Of a stretch of DNA of 64,000 bases, positions 24,384-36,200 are shown piece by piece. The stretch covers positions 6,863 through 70,862 of the forward strand of contig JAULBX010010325.1 in the NCBI GenBank assembly GCA_032358255.1. The letters are read 5' to 3'. The notes under the pieces were generated by a model. It worked only from the letters and a program-made list of their open reading frames with translations, was not told where the DNA came from and did no database searches. The stretch's first letter is position 1. Each line of letters begins with the position of its first letter. Position numbers and translations under genes: made by a program. Source of the stretch: Heterotrichella gracilis (Eukaryota; Sar; Xanthophyceae; Tribonematales; Xanthonemataceae).

Positions 24384-27000
24384 TGTGTGGGTTTACGGGA
24401 CAGAACAAGGTGACTAGTGATAAAGTAGGTTGATCTCGGTGACAAGGTCAGGCGATGGTAAGTGGTGGGTGGCAGCAGCAGCCTTTGTCAGCGGTGCATC
24501 TTGCCGCATTGCCGAAAGCTTGGAGGCACAAGTGGAACGTGCCACGACACTCCACACGACAACAGCCAGGCAAACACCCCCGCGAGGAGGATACCGCTGA
24601 AATGTAACGGGGGAGGATAATAATTCACTTGAATATTCATTTAAATGCATTTCTTGGGCTCAACCCTGCCTAAGGGTTCAGTAAAACCCTTCACCCTCCT
24701 GGCTTGTAGCTGAGAGCTCTAAATATGGAGGCAACAAGTCTCACAAAGGGTGGCATGGCACTCACCAGTAGCCCCATCATCGGTCACAGGCAAATTCAAT
24801 CTCTGCGCCACCCAATATCCGGCAAGGAAAACGCCATGGGACGACAGCAATAATGCAGAAAGTGGATACCACAGGAGCAGGAAAATGTTAATTTGACAGG
24901 TGGGTAAATCGGAGATGATCAGGAACAGACAGGCCATGGAGTGATGTTGATGCTGAGTACCGTAATGTGGGTGTGGTGGGCAGCAGAGTTGCGGGGGGGC
25001 GGGAATAGCAGGGGGAGGGTTGGCTTGTGGCTGGAGCTATATGGTCAAAAGCTAAAGTGCTCACAAAGCTTACTGTTAGAAAATCGCAGATATTAACCTG
25101 TGCAGAAAGGATTGTGACAGCTGTGTTTGGTGGCGGAGACATTGGATTACCGTGGAACAGCATGGATCACTGGGCCAGCGTACTGCCTTGCCAGGAGAAA
25201 ACCTGTAAGGGGGACCAGCTGTCTGGATCTGACGTACGAGAGAACAAGTCCAGTGGGCGCCATCCAGGGGAGGTTGCCGCCGCAGTAAAATTTACATTTG
25301 AAGGAAGCGCCAGTCTGCGGGTTATCCAGTGGTAGGGTTTGCAAATTTAGACCTGCAGAAAGATATAAATCCACCCAATCTACAGGATGGGCTGTGCTTT
25401 GCGCTTGAGTAAGCCGCTTGTTGATGAGTGGGTTGCAGTAGCAGGGTTGCATTAGCAGGGGTTGACCAACACAATGCGCAATGCCATCACATTGGCTGTC
25501 TTATTTTCCTTTATTGATCTCACGTACTTGATGTTGGGTCGTATGTCACTTCACTCTTATCAATGTGTGAATTTGACACATGCTGACTTCACTTGTCCAA
25601 GCTTGCACCACCATTATTGCAGTTCCTTGTGCAGCCTCGTTTTGTTGGTTATTTTCCCCTTGCAGCTATTGGTGTAAACGAACCCGCAACCTCCTGAAAC
25701 AACCCCTGTGTGTATTAAGAGTCAACAACCATCTTCCACTGTTAGAGTGAGCGACGGGTAACAGCATCCCAGAGCGCTTTTGCGAATTCAGCGGACTGAA
25801 GGTAATTGGGTCAACTGGGCATGCTCGAAGATGCATGCATATACAACGCCGGTGCCCCTTCGCTTCTTATGCTCACGATCTGGCGTTTTGAAGGCGAGAA
25901 ACGGTCGGGAATAATGACAGGTTTACTAGGGACCTAACGCTTGCGCACCAGTTGAGGTTGGACCAGCCAGCATAGGCGGGCACCGTTTCGTTGCTGCACA
26001 GGTGTATCGCTTCATAAGCTTGCCTATTTATTGTTTTGTACTTGACGTCGTTCATATCACTGACAGTGGGTCAAGAAATCATTCGTCCCGTCCGGCGAAA
26101 GGCCGTTTCGCACAGTGATCCGTCCCACAATTGCTTTCACTGCGGGCAGTGCCATCATGACTTTTCCAGCCACCACATTCCAGGTCATCGAGTGCAACCA
26201 CCAGCTTAATCCTGCACCCAAAGTCGCATTGCACAAACCGGGTCTCGACAGGTAGCATTTTGCGACGGTTCCGATCGTCAGAAGGTCCCGCATCCAACGG
26301 CATTTGCCCGGCATCCCTTGCACTGCACTCTGTCCACCGGTGCCATTGGTCGGCACAATTGCGGTGATCAGTCAATACCCACATGGATCATCACCATGTG
26401 TTTGTTCTTATAAATCACACCACGTCGTATACGATATGCAGGAATGGCGTGGCGACGCCTGCTCCAGAGCTAAGTGAGGGGATGGAGGCACCCACATAGG
26501 GGAGGCACCCACATAAGGAAGGCGCCTGTTGCAGCACAAGTTGTGGGCAAGCAAGGGAGATACACCTTACTAAGCTCGGCTCTTTGTACTTCAAGTGGCG
26601 GGTAACAGCAGATATATTTTCTGGAAGAAAAAGTACGTTAGACAGCCCTGTCTAAGGTGCGAGGCATTCGCCCCTGGGCAGAGTTTCAGCCCACGGCTGG
26701 CATCCACGCCCATCTTAGAAACACACACCCTATCTCTATATAATTGTTACCTTTGCACCTTTCTGTCACCTCCAACCTTTCCCCCCTCCCTTCATGGCGT
26801 GTGCGTCACTGCCATGAAACCCCCAGGCAGCAACCGTAAAACCTAAACCCTAAACAGCCACTTGCCGGCAGCAACTCTAACCCTCATCCAGGCCACTAGC
26901 CCTCACATGCCACCCAAACAAACCCACCCACCATATATCAGGTGCAAAAGCAGCAGCCTTTGTCAAGGACTTCAGTAACAGCAACCCCAGCCAAACCACC
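24384..27000. other. Spacer without a recognised gene
   Basis: Open frames here (for example 26079-26384 on the minus strand) lack recognisable domains, splice-consistent continuation or biased composition. The first 200 bases probably hold the promoter of the lumenal-protein gene, which reads leftward. Nothing else can be assigned. Confidence 0.5.
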
Positions 27001-27023
27001 ACCACGCCACCACCACCACCACC

Positions 27024-27117
27024 ATGGGGAGCGAGGTGGCTAGCGCCACCCCCTGGGTGGACCCCACCGTGTGCGCCCCCGCCATCAAACAGCAGATAGA
27101 GGAGGAGAGCAGCATCA
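27024..27117 (+). repeat. Duplicate of the start of the PRMT first exon, including its ATG
   Basis: Repeats ccaccaccaccatggggagcg and the following 85 or so bases of the exon at 27264 with few changes (MGSEVASATPWVDP... QQIEEES), then diverges into a different reading and a stop. It creates a second Kozak-like ATG about 240 bases upstream of the functional one and lacks the donor. Confidence 0.88.
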
Positions 27118-27263
27118 GCCAGGCATACACTCACCCAACCATACACATCCCCTACCTCTAGGCAATTTTCCCCCTTGCTTCACCTTCTGTCTCCCCTCCT
27201 TACAGGGACCACCCACCCCACCACCACCCACCCCACCCACCCACCCCACCCACCACCACCACC

Positions 27264-30200
27264 ATGGGGAGTGAGGTGGCCAGCGCCACCCCCTGGGTGG
27301 ACCCCACCGTGTGCGCCCCCTCCATCAAACAACAGATAGAGGAGGAGAGTGGGATCAACCTGAATGAAATGGACCCTACCATGCTGGCCTTCATTGTGGA
27401 TTCCTCGAAGAAGGCAGGCAACCAGGCCTTCAAGGAGCGCCGCTACCAAGGTGGGGTGGGGATCTTGCTTTGGGGTGGATTTTTGGGGTTGTAGTTGATG
27501 CAAAACTGAGTGGCATGGGGTAGATTTCAGGAATAATGGGAGTGTTTTATAATACGCCTGGCAGGCATGATCCCCACCATGCTGGCGTTGGTTGTGTATC
27601 CTCCAAGGCATGCAAGTAGGCATTCAGTAAGAGGCGCTACCAAGGTGGGTTGGAGATTTGGGGGTTGGTCTTCATTTTGTGGGGAGGGTGGGTGAGGGTA
27701 CGAATGTCGAGGTGGTGGGCGCTGCTTGAACCAAGTTACCACTGTACGTTTGCGTTAGCTACATCAATTCAGGATGCCAAATGTGACGTATTTGACACAA
27801 AAAGAGATCTCTCCATGTTGTGCCTGGCTTTCCAAATGTGTTTGCCGTAATTTTAAGGGGTAGTGGACCTTTAGTCACATTTGACACTGCCAGGATCAAT
27901 GCGATTGAAGGTACACTGCCGCTTTTGATAACGGCAAACACATTTGGAAAGCCATGCGCAAAGAAAGGAGAGGCCTTTTTGTGTCAATTAGGGATTAGTA
28001 GCAGCCATCCCAATGCGCAAGCTGCTGCCTCAGCCCCATACATTACATTAATTTGCTGTGATGTGTTTCGGTGAAGCTGTACTGCCAGGCCATCGCGGGT
28101 GCAGAGCAGGAATGCACCCTCTTCCGTAACCGCCCTGCAGCCAAAACTCCCTCCCCCCTTTTTCTGACTCATTCTTATCCTTAACTTATTGCATCTTGCA
28201 GAAGCGGTGAAGCTGTACTGCCAGGCCATTGCGGGGGCAGAGCAGGACTACACTCTCTTCAGCAACCGCTCAGCTGCTTATCTAGGGCTGGGTCGCTACG
28301 ACGATGCTCTCAACGACGCAACAAAGTGCATCAAGCTCAATGCAGAGTGGCCCAAGGGGTACTACAGGTAAGAAAAACTTCAAGGGGGGCTGCGGTGTGC
28401 CCCCTACACCCTACTCGTGATGCCCTAACGGCAACTGTAGAGTTTAGGGTGCTCAGCAATTGCTCCGCAGCCTATTTTTGGGCCTTGGCCGCTATGATGA
28501 TGCGCTTAATGACTCAATGCGGAGTGGCCAAAGGGGAATGTTTAGGGCCAGGACACACCCACGCGTCCACCTTTGACATGCCACCTTTATCGCCTTGGTG
28601 TGACGCAGCCCCTTTGTTTCTCCCTCTCCTTCAGGACGGCATGCGCCTACCACTGCGCATGCCCCGAGAGGCCTATACCGCACTCAGGGCAGGGTTCAAA
28701 CACATCTTTAGGCTCTAGGGTATGGTCGTGGTGTCCACCCCACACACCACGTTTTTACTTGACGCCAACTCCCCACACTGATGATGTAACTCCTCTCTCC
28801 TTCAGGACTGGATGCGCCTATCTTGCCATGGGCATGCTGCGTGAGTCCTACACCGCATTCAAAGTGGGCAACCAGCTGGACCCAGACAACAAGGAGATGG
28901 TGAGTGGCAAAACCCTAGGGAAGGGTTTAATATAAGCAAGTAAGTCTGTCTTATTAGCATTTCCATTCTTAAAGGGGCCAATCAGCTGGACCCGGGCAAC
29001 AAGGAGATGCTGGTGGTTGGGAAACCCTAGAGAAGGGTTGTGAGCGGGATGTCCCTGCAGTGTACACGTATAACGTGGCATCTCTGTGGCTTGTAACACA
29101 CAAGTCCCAGGAGTTGCCTCATTAGGGTTTAGGGTCACACATGGAGGGATTGTAAGATGTGCATGCCTAAGTCCCAAACCCCGATCCATGTACACCAAAC
29201 CCCCACCCACTGCAGCCCAGTCTTGCACCCTAGTAGTTGCACCCTGATATCAAACCCTAAACCCTCAGGCCACCAAGCTCCAGGAGGTGACCACCACCAT
29301 AGAAGACAAGCAGGCAGATGTGCACACCCAACCCCTACAACCTAGTAATTGCACCCTGATATTATCTCATAAACCCTAAACCTGCCCCCTCCCAGGCCAC
29401 CAAGCTCCAAGAGGTGACCACCGCCATCGAGGAAGAGCATGCGGATGTGCGCGCGCAGTCAGACATGGCCAAGAGGGATCTGGTGCTGGCGCTGCAGGTG
29501 GGAATGCGCACGCTACTTTGCGTAAGGGAAGCGTTCTCTGAAAGGCATCCAAATCAATGCGCATGGAGAGAATTTATTCCATGTGGAGATAATTGATTCC
29601 ATGTGTATACTCCACCCATTTGTGAGCATACGCCTGCTTGCTTGTTTGGAAGCATGCCACTTCCGCACGTGATCACCCAATAAACGCAGAGCATGGCTGG
29701 GCAAAATCAATGATTTACATATTTTATTGAATTTAAATACCTTTCCTCGCAGCGTGCCAGGCGGTCCGACATGCGTCAGCTGATGATCAACCAGTGGAAG
29801 CAAAGCATGACTGGGCCAAGCCACGACGCGGACGACTATGAATGGTGGGTCTAGAGTTAGCGTTTAGGGTTTAGGGTTTGGGATTAAGGGTGTGGGGTTG
29901 GGGCATGACGCGGACGACTACAAGTGGTGTGTGAGGTGGGGGAGGGTGGGGAATCATTCCTAGGATAGGAGTGGTGTGGGAGAGATGTGGGTGTGTATGT
30001 TCGTTTGGGCAATGTTCGGGGGTGGGGCTGGACTGGGCTGGACTAGAAGGTGGAGAACCAGTGTAGGGAGTGGTTGTGGGGTGGTGAGCTGGCAGGGCTA
30101 TGACAGGCCAGACCACAGTGTGCAGGGGTACAGGTGGAGGGCTGGGAGGAGGGGTGGGTGTTGGGGAGGGACTGATAAGTTAGTTACATCACCAATCACC

Positions 30201-33200
30201 ACCACCACCACCACCTTCAAAACCACCACCTCACCCACACACCTGCCCCTCCCATTCCCCCACAGGCGTCCCACCTGGCTCCCAGCGTTCCGCCTCCAAC
30301 CCCTGGCCCGCGCCAAGATGGAGGCGGATCCCCGCACCGCACACGTGCTCAATTACATAAACACCACTGGGGAGCTGGTCCATCCCCGCAAGGCCCTGGC
30401 AATTCTACAGGACCCTGTGAGGCTGGATGCGTATGAGGGGGCAATGCAGAGGGCATTGGAGGAGATGCCAGGTGGGGAATGTTTACCCTAAGGAAGGGTT
30501 TCTTGTAGGGTCCGGGAAGCAATGCCAGGGTATACTTACAGAATCCATGAAGTAGCAGCATCCAGACTGCAAGTTCCTTTCTAGCAGTCTCATTCTTGGG
30601 AGGATAGTCCCAATGGATTGCCCTAGAGAAGGGTTTTCACTGCTCATACTGCGGGACCCGGTGAGGTCGGACGCCTGTGAGGGGGAGATGCAGAGTTGGC
30701 CCCCCTCACGGTACAATTAAGCCCCGCTGGGTGACCGCTATTGGGATGGTTGTAATCCCAAGTGGGGGACATATATATTTCAGTTCTTGTTACGTAAATT
30801 GACAGGCATGCTTCTGTGCTGTAGGTGCCTCTGTCCTAGTGCTGGGTGCCGGCACTGGCCTGTTGGCCCTCCTAGCAGCGCAGCTGGGGGCGCGGCGGGT
30901 CATCGCTGTGGAACGCAACCGCATGCTTTCTGCATGGCCATCCCGTGCAAATATATAAACATAATGGGAAATCTATGCATTTTTTATTTTATGTGGACAA
31001 AGGAAAAATCACTCCATTTTGCAGGCGCCTCTGTCCTTGTGCTGGGTGCCGGCACTGGACTATTGGCCCTGCTAGCTGCGCAGCTGGGGGCGCGGCGGGT
31101 GACCGCTGTGGAGCGCAACCGCATGCTGTTCCGTATGGCGAAGCAGATCCTTGTAGACAACATGGAAGCCATTTCCGAAGCCAAGGTGGTGCACCTGTTG
31201 GATGGCAGGCTCATGTCAGTGTGCGTCAAAGGTGGGGCGCGATGGTGGTGGTGGTGGTGGCACTCTTAATTCTAACACAATCAAGGAGGTAGCCCAGCAA
31301 AACACATGCCCTGCTGGTTCTGAAAATGCAATCAAGAGGTTGCGCAGGCGCTTGACAAAATCTGAGACGCTGGATGTCTCAAATCTAATGAGCTTGAACC
31401 CTAAAATAATTCGTCGAAAGTCTAGGTCCCTCTCATACAGGCGAGGAGCTAGCCCCCGACCAGCAGAAAACCCTGGATCCCTACTGGACCTCATAGCGCA
31501 AGAGGCCGCCTTGGCCAGATTAGATGTGCAGCAACCCAAACCCTCAACCCTCTACCTCTAATACTCAAACCAACAATGGTACCCTGAAACCTCATGATAC
31601 CCTGGAGCGCTTGCAACCCCAACCCACAGGCGAGGAGCTAGCCCCTGACCAGCAGAAAACGCTGGACTCGTTGCTGGACCTGAAACTGGGCCAAGAAGCT
31701 ACCTTGGCCAAATTTGATGTGCAGCAACCGAAACCCTAAACCATACAACATTGTAGAGTATTATAAAACATCAATTAAGTACCGAAACGCTAAAGTTTGA
31801 ACGCAACACACAGGCGAGGAGCTTGCGCCCGACCAGCAGAAAACCCTGGACTCACTTTTGGACCTGAAATTGGGCCAAGAAGCTACCTTGGCCAAATTCG
31901 AGTCGCTGGATCCGGCTTTGATTGCTGCAATAGGGAAGGTACCTGGGGCGCTGCAGCCTGCGGAAGGGGGTGAGGATGGTGGGGGTTGGGGGGAGGGAGA
32001 GGAGGCGGGTGGCGGCGTGGAGGCGGCGGATGGGGATGTGGAGGAGGTAAACGGGGAGGGAACCACCCACCCACCCACGGATGACACCCCAGAGATTGGT
32101 CCAAATGATGTCCAAGGGGAGGACAGCAATGGAGTGGATCAGGTGCAAGGGGAGGAAACCTCCACTATCACAGCCACAGCCGCCACCACCACCACCACCG
32201 ACACCACCACCACCACCACCACCACCACCACCGACGCCATCACCACCACCACCACCAACCCCACACAGGAGCAGCAGCTAGTCCCCAAGGCCCCTCGCCC
32301 CTTCCTGCACCCCACGCCCCAGGCCCTGCCCAGGGTGGACCAACAGGCAATTGACAAAGTCAAGCAGGTGATGGATGACACAAGCTTGAACTGAATTGTC
32401 TTACTTGATTGGTTGTTATTTGTTTGGTGGATGGGTTATAAGGTGTTTACAAGCAGACCTGGCCACCAACACAGCCAGCCATTGGGGCAGCCAGACTGTG
32501 CGCATGCATATCTGCTAGGCTGTATCAAATTCTCTCTCTGCCTCTTCTTACACCAACGCCTACTAAAACCTGATCGGGCATGAAGAATAATCAAGTATAA
32601 TTTGAATATTTTTTCTTTGCGAGCAGGTGATGGCCAAGTATGGGGATGATATTGACATGAACATCCGCGAGCTGCTGCGCCAGCCGGGGGCAATGGCTGA
32701 GAGGGCGGAGGTGCTGGTGACTGACCTGTTTGACCACGGGTGAGGAGGGAAACCCTAAGGGTTTGTACACATATAGCACAAATATAAGCACAATAATATA
32801 TTGCCACACAGGTCGCCCAATTGGGCGGAGGTGCTGGTGACTGACCTGTTTGACCATGGGTGAGGAAACTTTAAGGGTTTGCACACATATAAGCACAATT
32901 ACTTAAAGCCAGCCACCATGTCAACCACCACCACCGCCACAGCCACCGCAATAAAACCACCAGCTCTGCCTTCACCATCAGGTGCAGTAATAACCTCAAA
33001 TTTGATAATTTTGAGTACTGACAAAATACAACCCTTCCCCTGTTGCAGCATTTTGGGTATGCGACTGCTTGGATCTGTCGACTATGCAGCCAGGCGACTG
33101 GTGAAGCCGGGGGCACGGATAATACCCTCAAGGGTAAAGGTAAGGGTGTAGAGTGTAGTATATGTTGTCACTTACCCTGCATTTGCGATGGCACCACTGG

Positions 33201-36200
33201 CATGCTTTCTTTAGGTGTGATGCATTAACCTCCATGCAAACAATGTGACTCGAGAGAAAGGAATGGTACATAAATTGCTGACATTCGCAGCAATTCCCCC
33301 CTCTCCCCTTTGGCGCCCCCACCTCCAACTCCCCCCCTCTTGCAGGTGATGGCCATGCTTGTGGACATGCGCGTGGGTATGGTGTCAGGGTTTGACCTGT
33401 CCTACCTGAACGCCTACCGCTGGTACCCACATGCAGAGAAGGTGGATATGGACAGGTGGGGCCAAGAGTGGGTTTAGGTGATTAGGTGTTAGGGTTTAGG
33501 ATTTGCCCTGTCGTACCCTGGGTCAAGGCTCAATGGTAACCACTGATTGCCCTCACCCTTGCCCTGCAAAAGCAAAAAAATGAAAACATGAAAAAACGCA
33601 TGTTTGTTCCCACCATTTCCACCCCCGCAGCGTGCCCTACAAGCCCATATCCGAGCCCTTTGAAGCCCTCACCCTCGACCTTCAAACCAGGCTGGACTCC
33701 CTAGTAGGCCTGGATTCTGACCTCCCCTCACCCTTGTGGGAATACGACGCCTCCCTTGAAATCCCAGCCACCGCCTCTGGGGTTTGCAACGGGGTCGTTT
33801 TTTGGATGGAGCTGGGTTTGGATGAGGAGGTCCAAATTTCCAACTGGGGGCGCGGCAGCCCTGACATCCCCGGGATGAGCTCGGTGAAACAGGCGGTGCA
33901 GTATTTTGATGGTGTGACGCTGAAACAGGTGGGTGGTGGGAGGTGGGGTGGGTGGGTTGGGTGGTATATGTGGTGGCTAATGCTTTGTTGAGGGTGTTGA
34001 GGTGATAGGGGATGGCGCTTTCCAAATTTCAAACTGGGGACCAAACTCCCGGGGATGAGCTCGGTGAAGCAGGCGGTGCAGTATTTTGATGGCGAGACAC
34101 TAAAACAAGTGGGTGGTGGGCGGCGGATGGATTGTTGGAGGAGATTGTTGGAGGAGAGTGGTGCAGAATGTTGATGTGAGCTGCTCAAGAATACCTCCCA
34201 CCAATTGTCTGCCCGCTCTCCCCTCCAAATAAAGGGGAAACTCCACAGCATTTCAACAACACCTATTCCCCACCGTAGAGCACCCTCTGCTGTACAATGT
34301 CACCACTACCACCACCAATCCTCAATCCCCCATCCCCACCGCAGGGCCACCACCTGAAGCTACGCGTGCGCCAAGACATGGGCCAAATCTGCTTCACTAC
34401 CACACCACCATCGGTCCGTCCCCGCCACTCGCTGGTACCTCGGTGGCACTTTGATATGGTACTGGATGGGCAGAGGAATGACGCGTACGACAAGGCCATT
34501 CGGGCGGCGGTGGCTGAAAAGAAGGGGTCTCGCCAGGGTCCGGTGCATGTGCTGGATATAGGAGCGGGATCTGGGTTGCTATCGATGATGGCAGCAAGGT
34601 GAGGGTATGAGATTTCTGTGTTGAAAACTCCTCTTTAGGATTATTTACCTTACCTCACCCAAAAACAAATCTTTGTACTGTGTTTGCCCAAACCCTAAGG
34701 TAACCCATCACGCGCAGGGCCGGTGCCGATTTTGTGAATGGCGCCGAGATGAGCATGTCTATGTGCGATGTGGGTGTGGAGACCGTGGTCATGAACGGAT
34801 ATGCCTCAAAGGTGAGATGCAGAGTGAACTTAGCTTGAGTCACTGGCGCTGTCTGGCCTTGGCAGCGAATGGTTGTGCACCATCCCTGATTACACCTGAT
34901 CCCTGGGATACATGGGATATCCCTGATTACACCTGATTACACCTGATCCCATGACAGAGGGGCTTACCAACTGCCCAAGATCATCATCCACGACAAGGAC
35001 AACGGGGCACGGATGTAATTCATCTTCGATTGAAACTCATCATATCTAATCCAACCTGATCCCATCTGATTTCACTCCCCCAGATCATCATCCATGACAA
35101 GAACCTGCCGCGCATGGATGTGACTCATCCCTGATTGAACCTGATCTCACCTCATCTCACCAAATCCCTTATGATCCCACTCCCCAAATAGGACCTCATC
35201 TCAATATAATCTAACCTGATCCCTTCTGATCCCACTCCCCCAGATCATCATCCATGACAAGGACTCTCAGCACACGCATCTAATTCAATCCCGATTGAAC
35301 CTGATCCTATCTGATCCCCTCTGATCCCACTCCCCCAGATCATCATCCACGATAAGGACTCGCGGCGCATGGATGTAGTCATTAAGCCAGATGGGACTGG
35401 TCCAGACATAGAGCGGAAAGCAGACATACTGGTGTACGAGGTGGGTTTTGCTTAGGGTTTTAGGGTTTTAGGGTGTATACAGTCCCAACATGGACCAGAA
35501 AGCAGACATGCTGGTGTACGAGGTGAGGTGAAGCGGTTTCTGCGTATCTCAAGGGTTTTGGGTTAGGGTCCCGTACCTGCATCAGTACATGCTGGTTGGT
35601 GCTGCGCCTGTCTTGTCGCATGAACCTCCTTTCAAGCGCAGCAGGAGAGAATGCCAAGTCACTCCCATCTCCTCCAAACCCATTTGAGTATCTCCCAATT
35701 GATCCCAGTGGCCCACCCAATGGAGGGTGTAATCCGCCCCTCCACCCACCCCACCACCCACCACCCATCCACCCAGGTGTTTGATTCCGGTCTGATTGGC
35801 GAGGCCGCCCTCTACTCCCTTGCCCACGCCCACATCAAGCTACTTGCAGAGGGTCTAACCCTGTGCCCAATGGGGCATGTGCTGCATGTCCAATGCCACA
35901 CACACATCACCACAACCAAAATCACCATCCACACACCATCCAACACGCGCACAAACCCTCCACAACCCCCTCCCCCCAGGTGTTTGATTCTGGTCTGATC
36001 GGCGAGGGCGCACTCCACTCCCTGGCCCACGCCCACATCAAGTTGCTAGCAGAGGATGTGACGCTGTGCCCAATGGGGGCGGTGGTGTACTGCCAACCCC
36101 TGCAGTTCCAGCGCCTGGATGTTGTCAAGGGGGTGAAAGTGGAGCAGGCCAACAGGTGGCACTATGTGCCGGACTACATAGGGATTGAGCTCAGCCAATG

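Noticed and set aside
26079-26384. 101-codon minus-strand open frame in the 24.4-27 kb spacer
   Set aside because: No recognisable motif; overlapping frames on the same strand are equally long, so chance is likely.
30825-30935. Upstream copy of the PRMT SAM-motif exon as an alternative exon
   Set aside because: No donor before the sequence breaks off, so it cannot replace exon 31025-31231; it is listed as a repeat.
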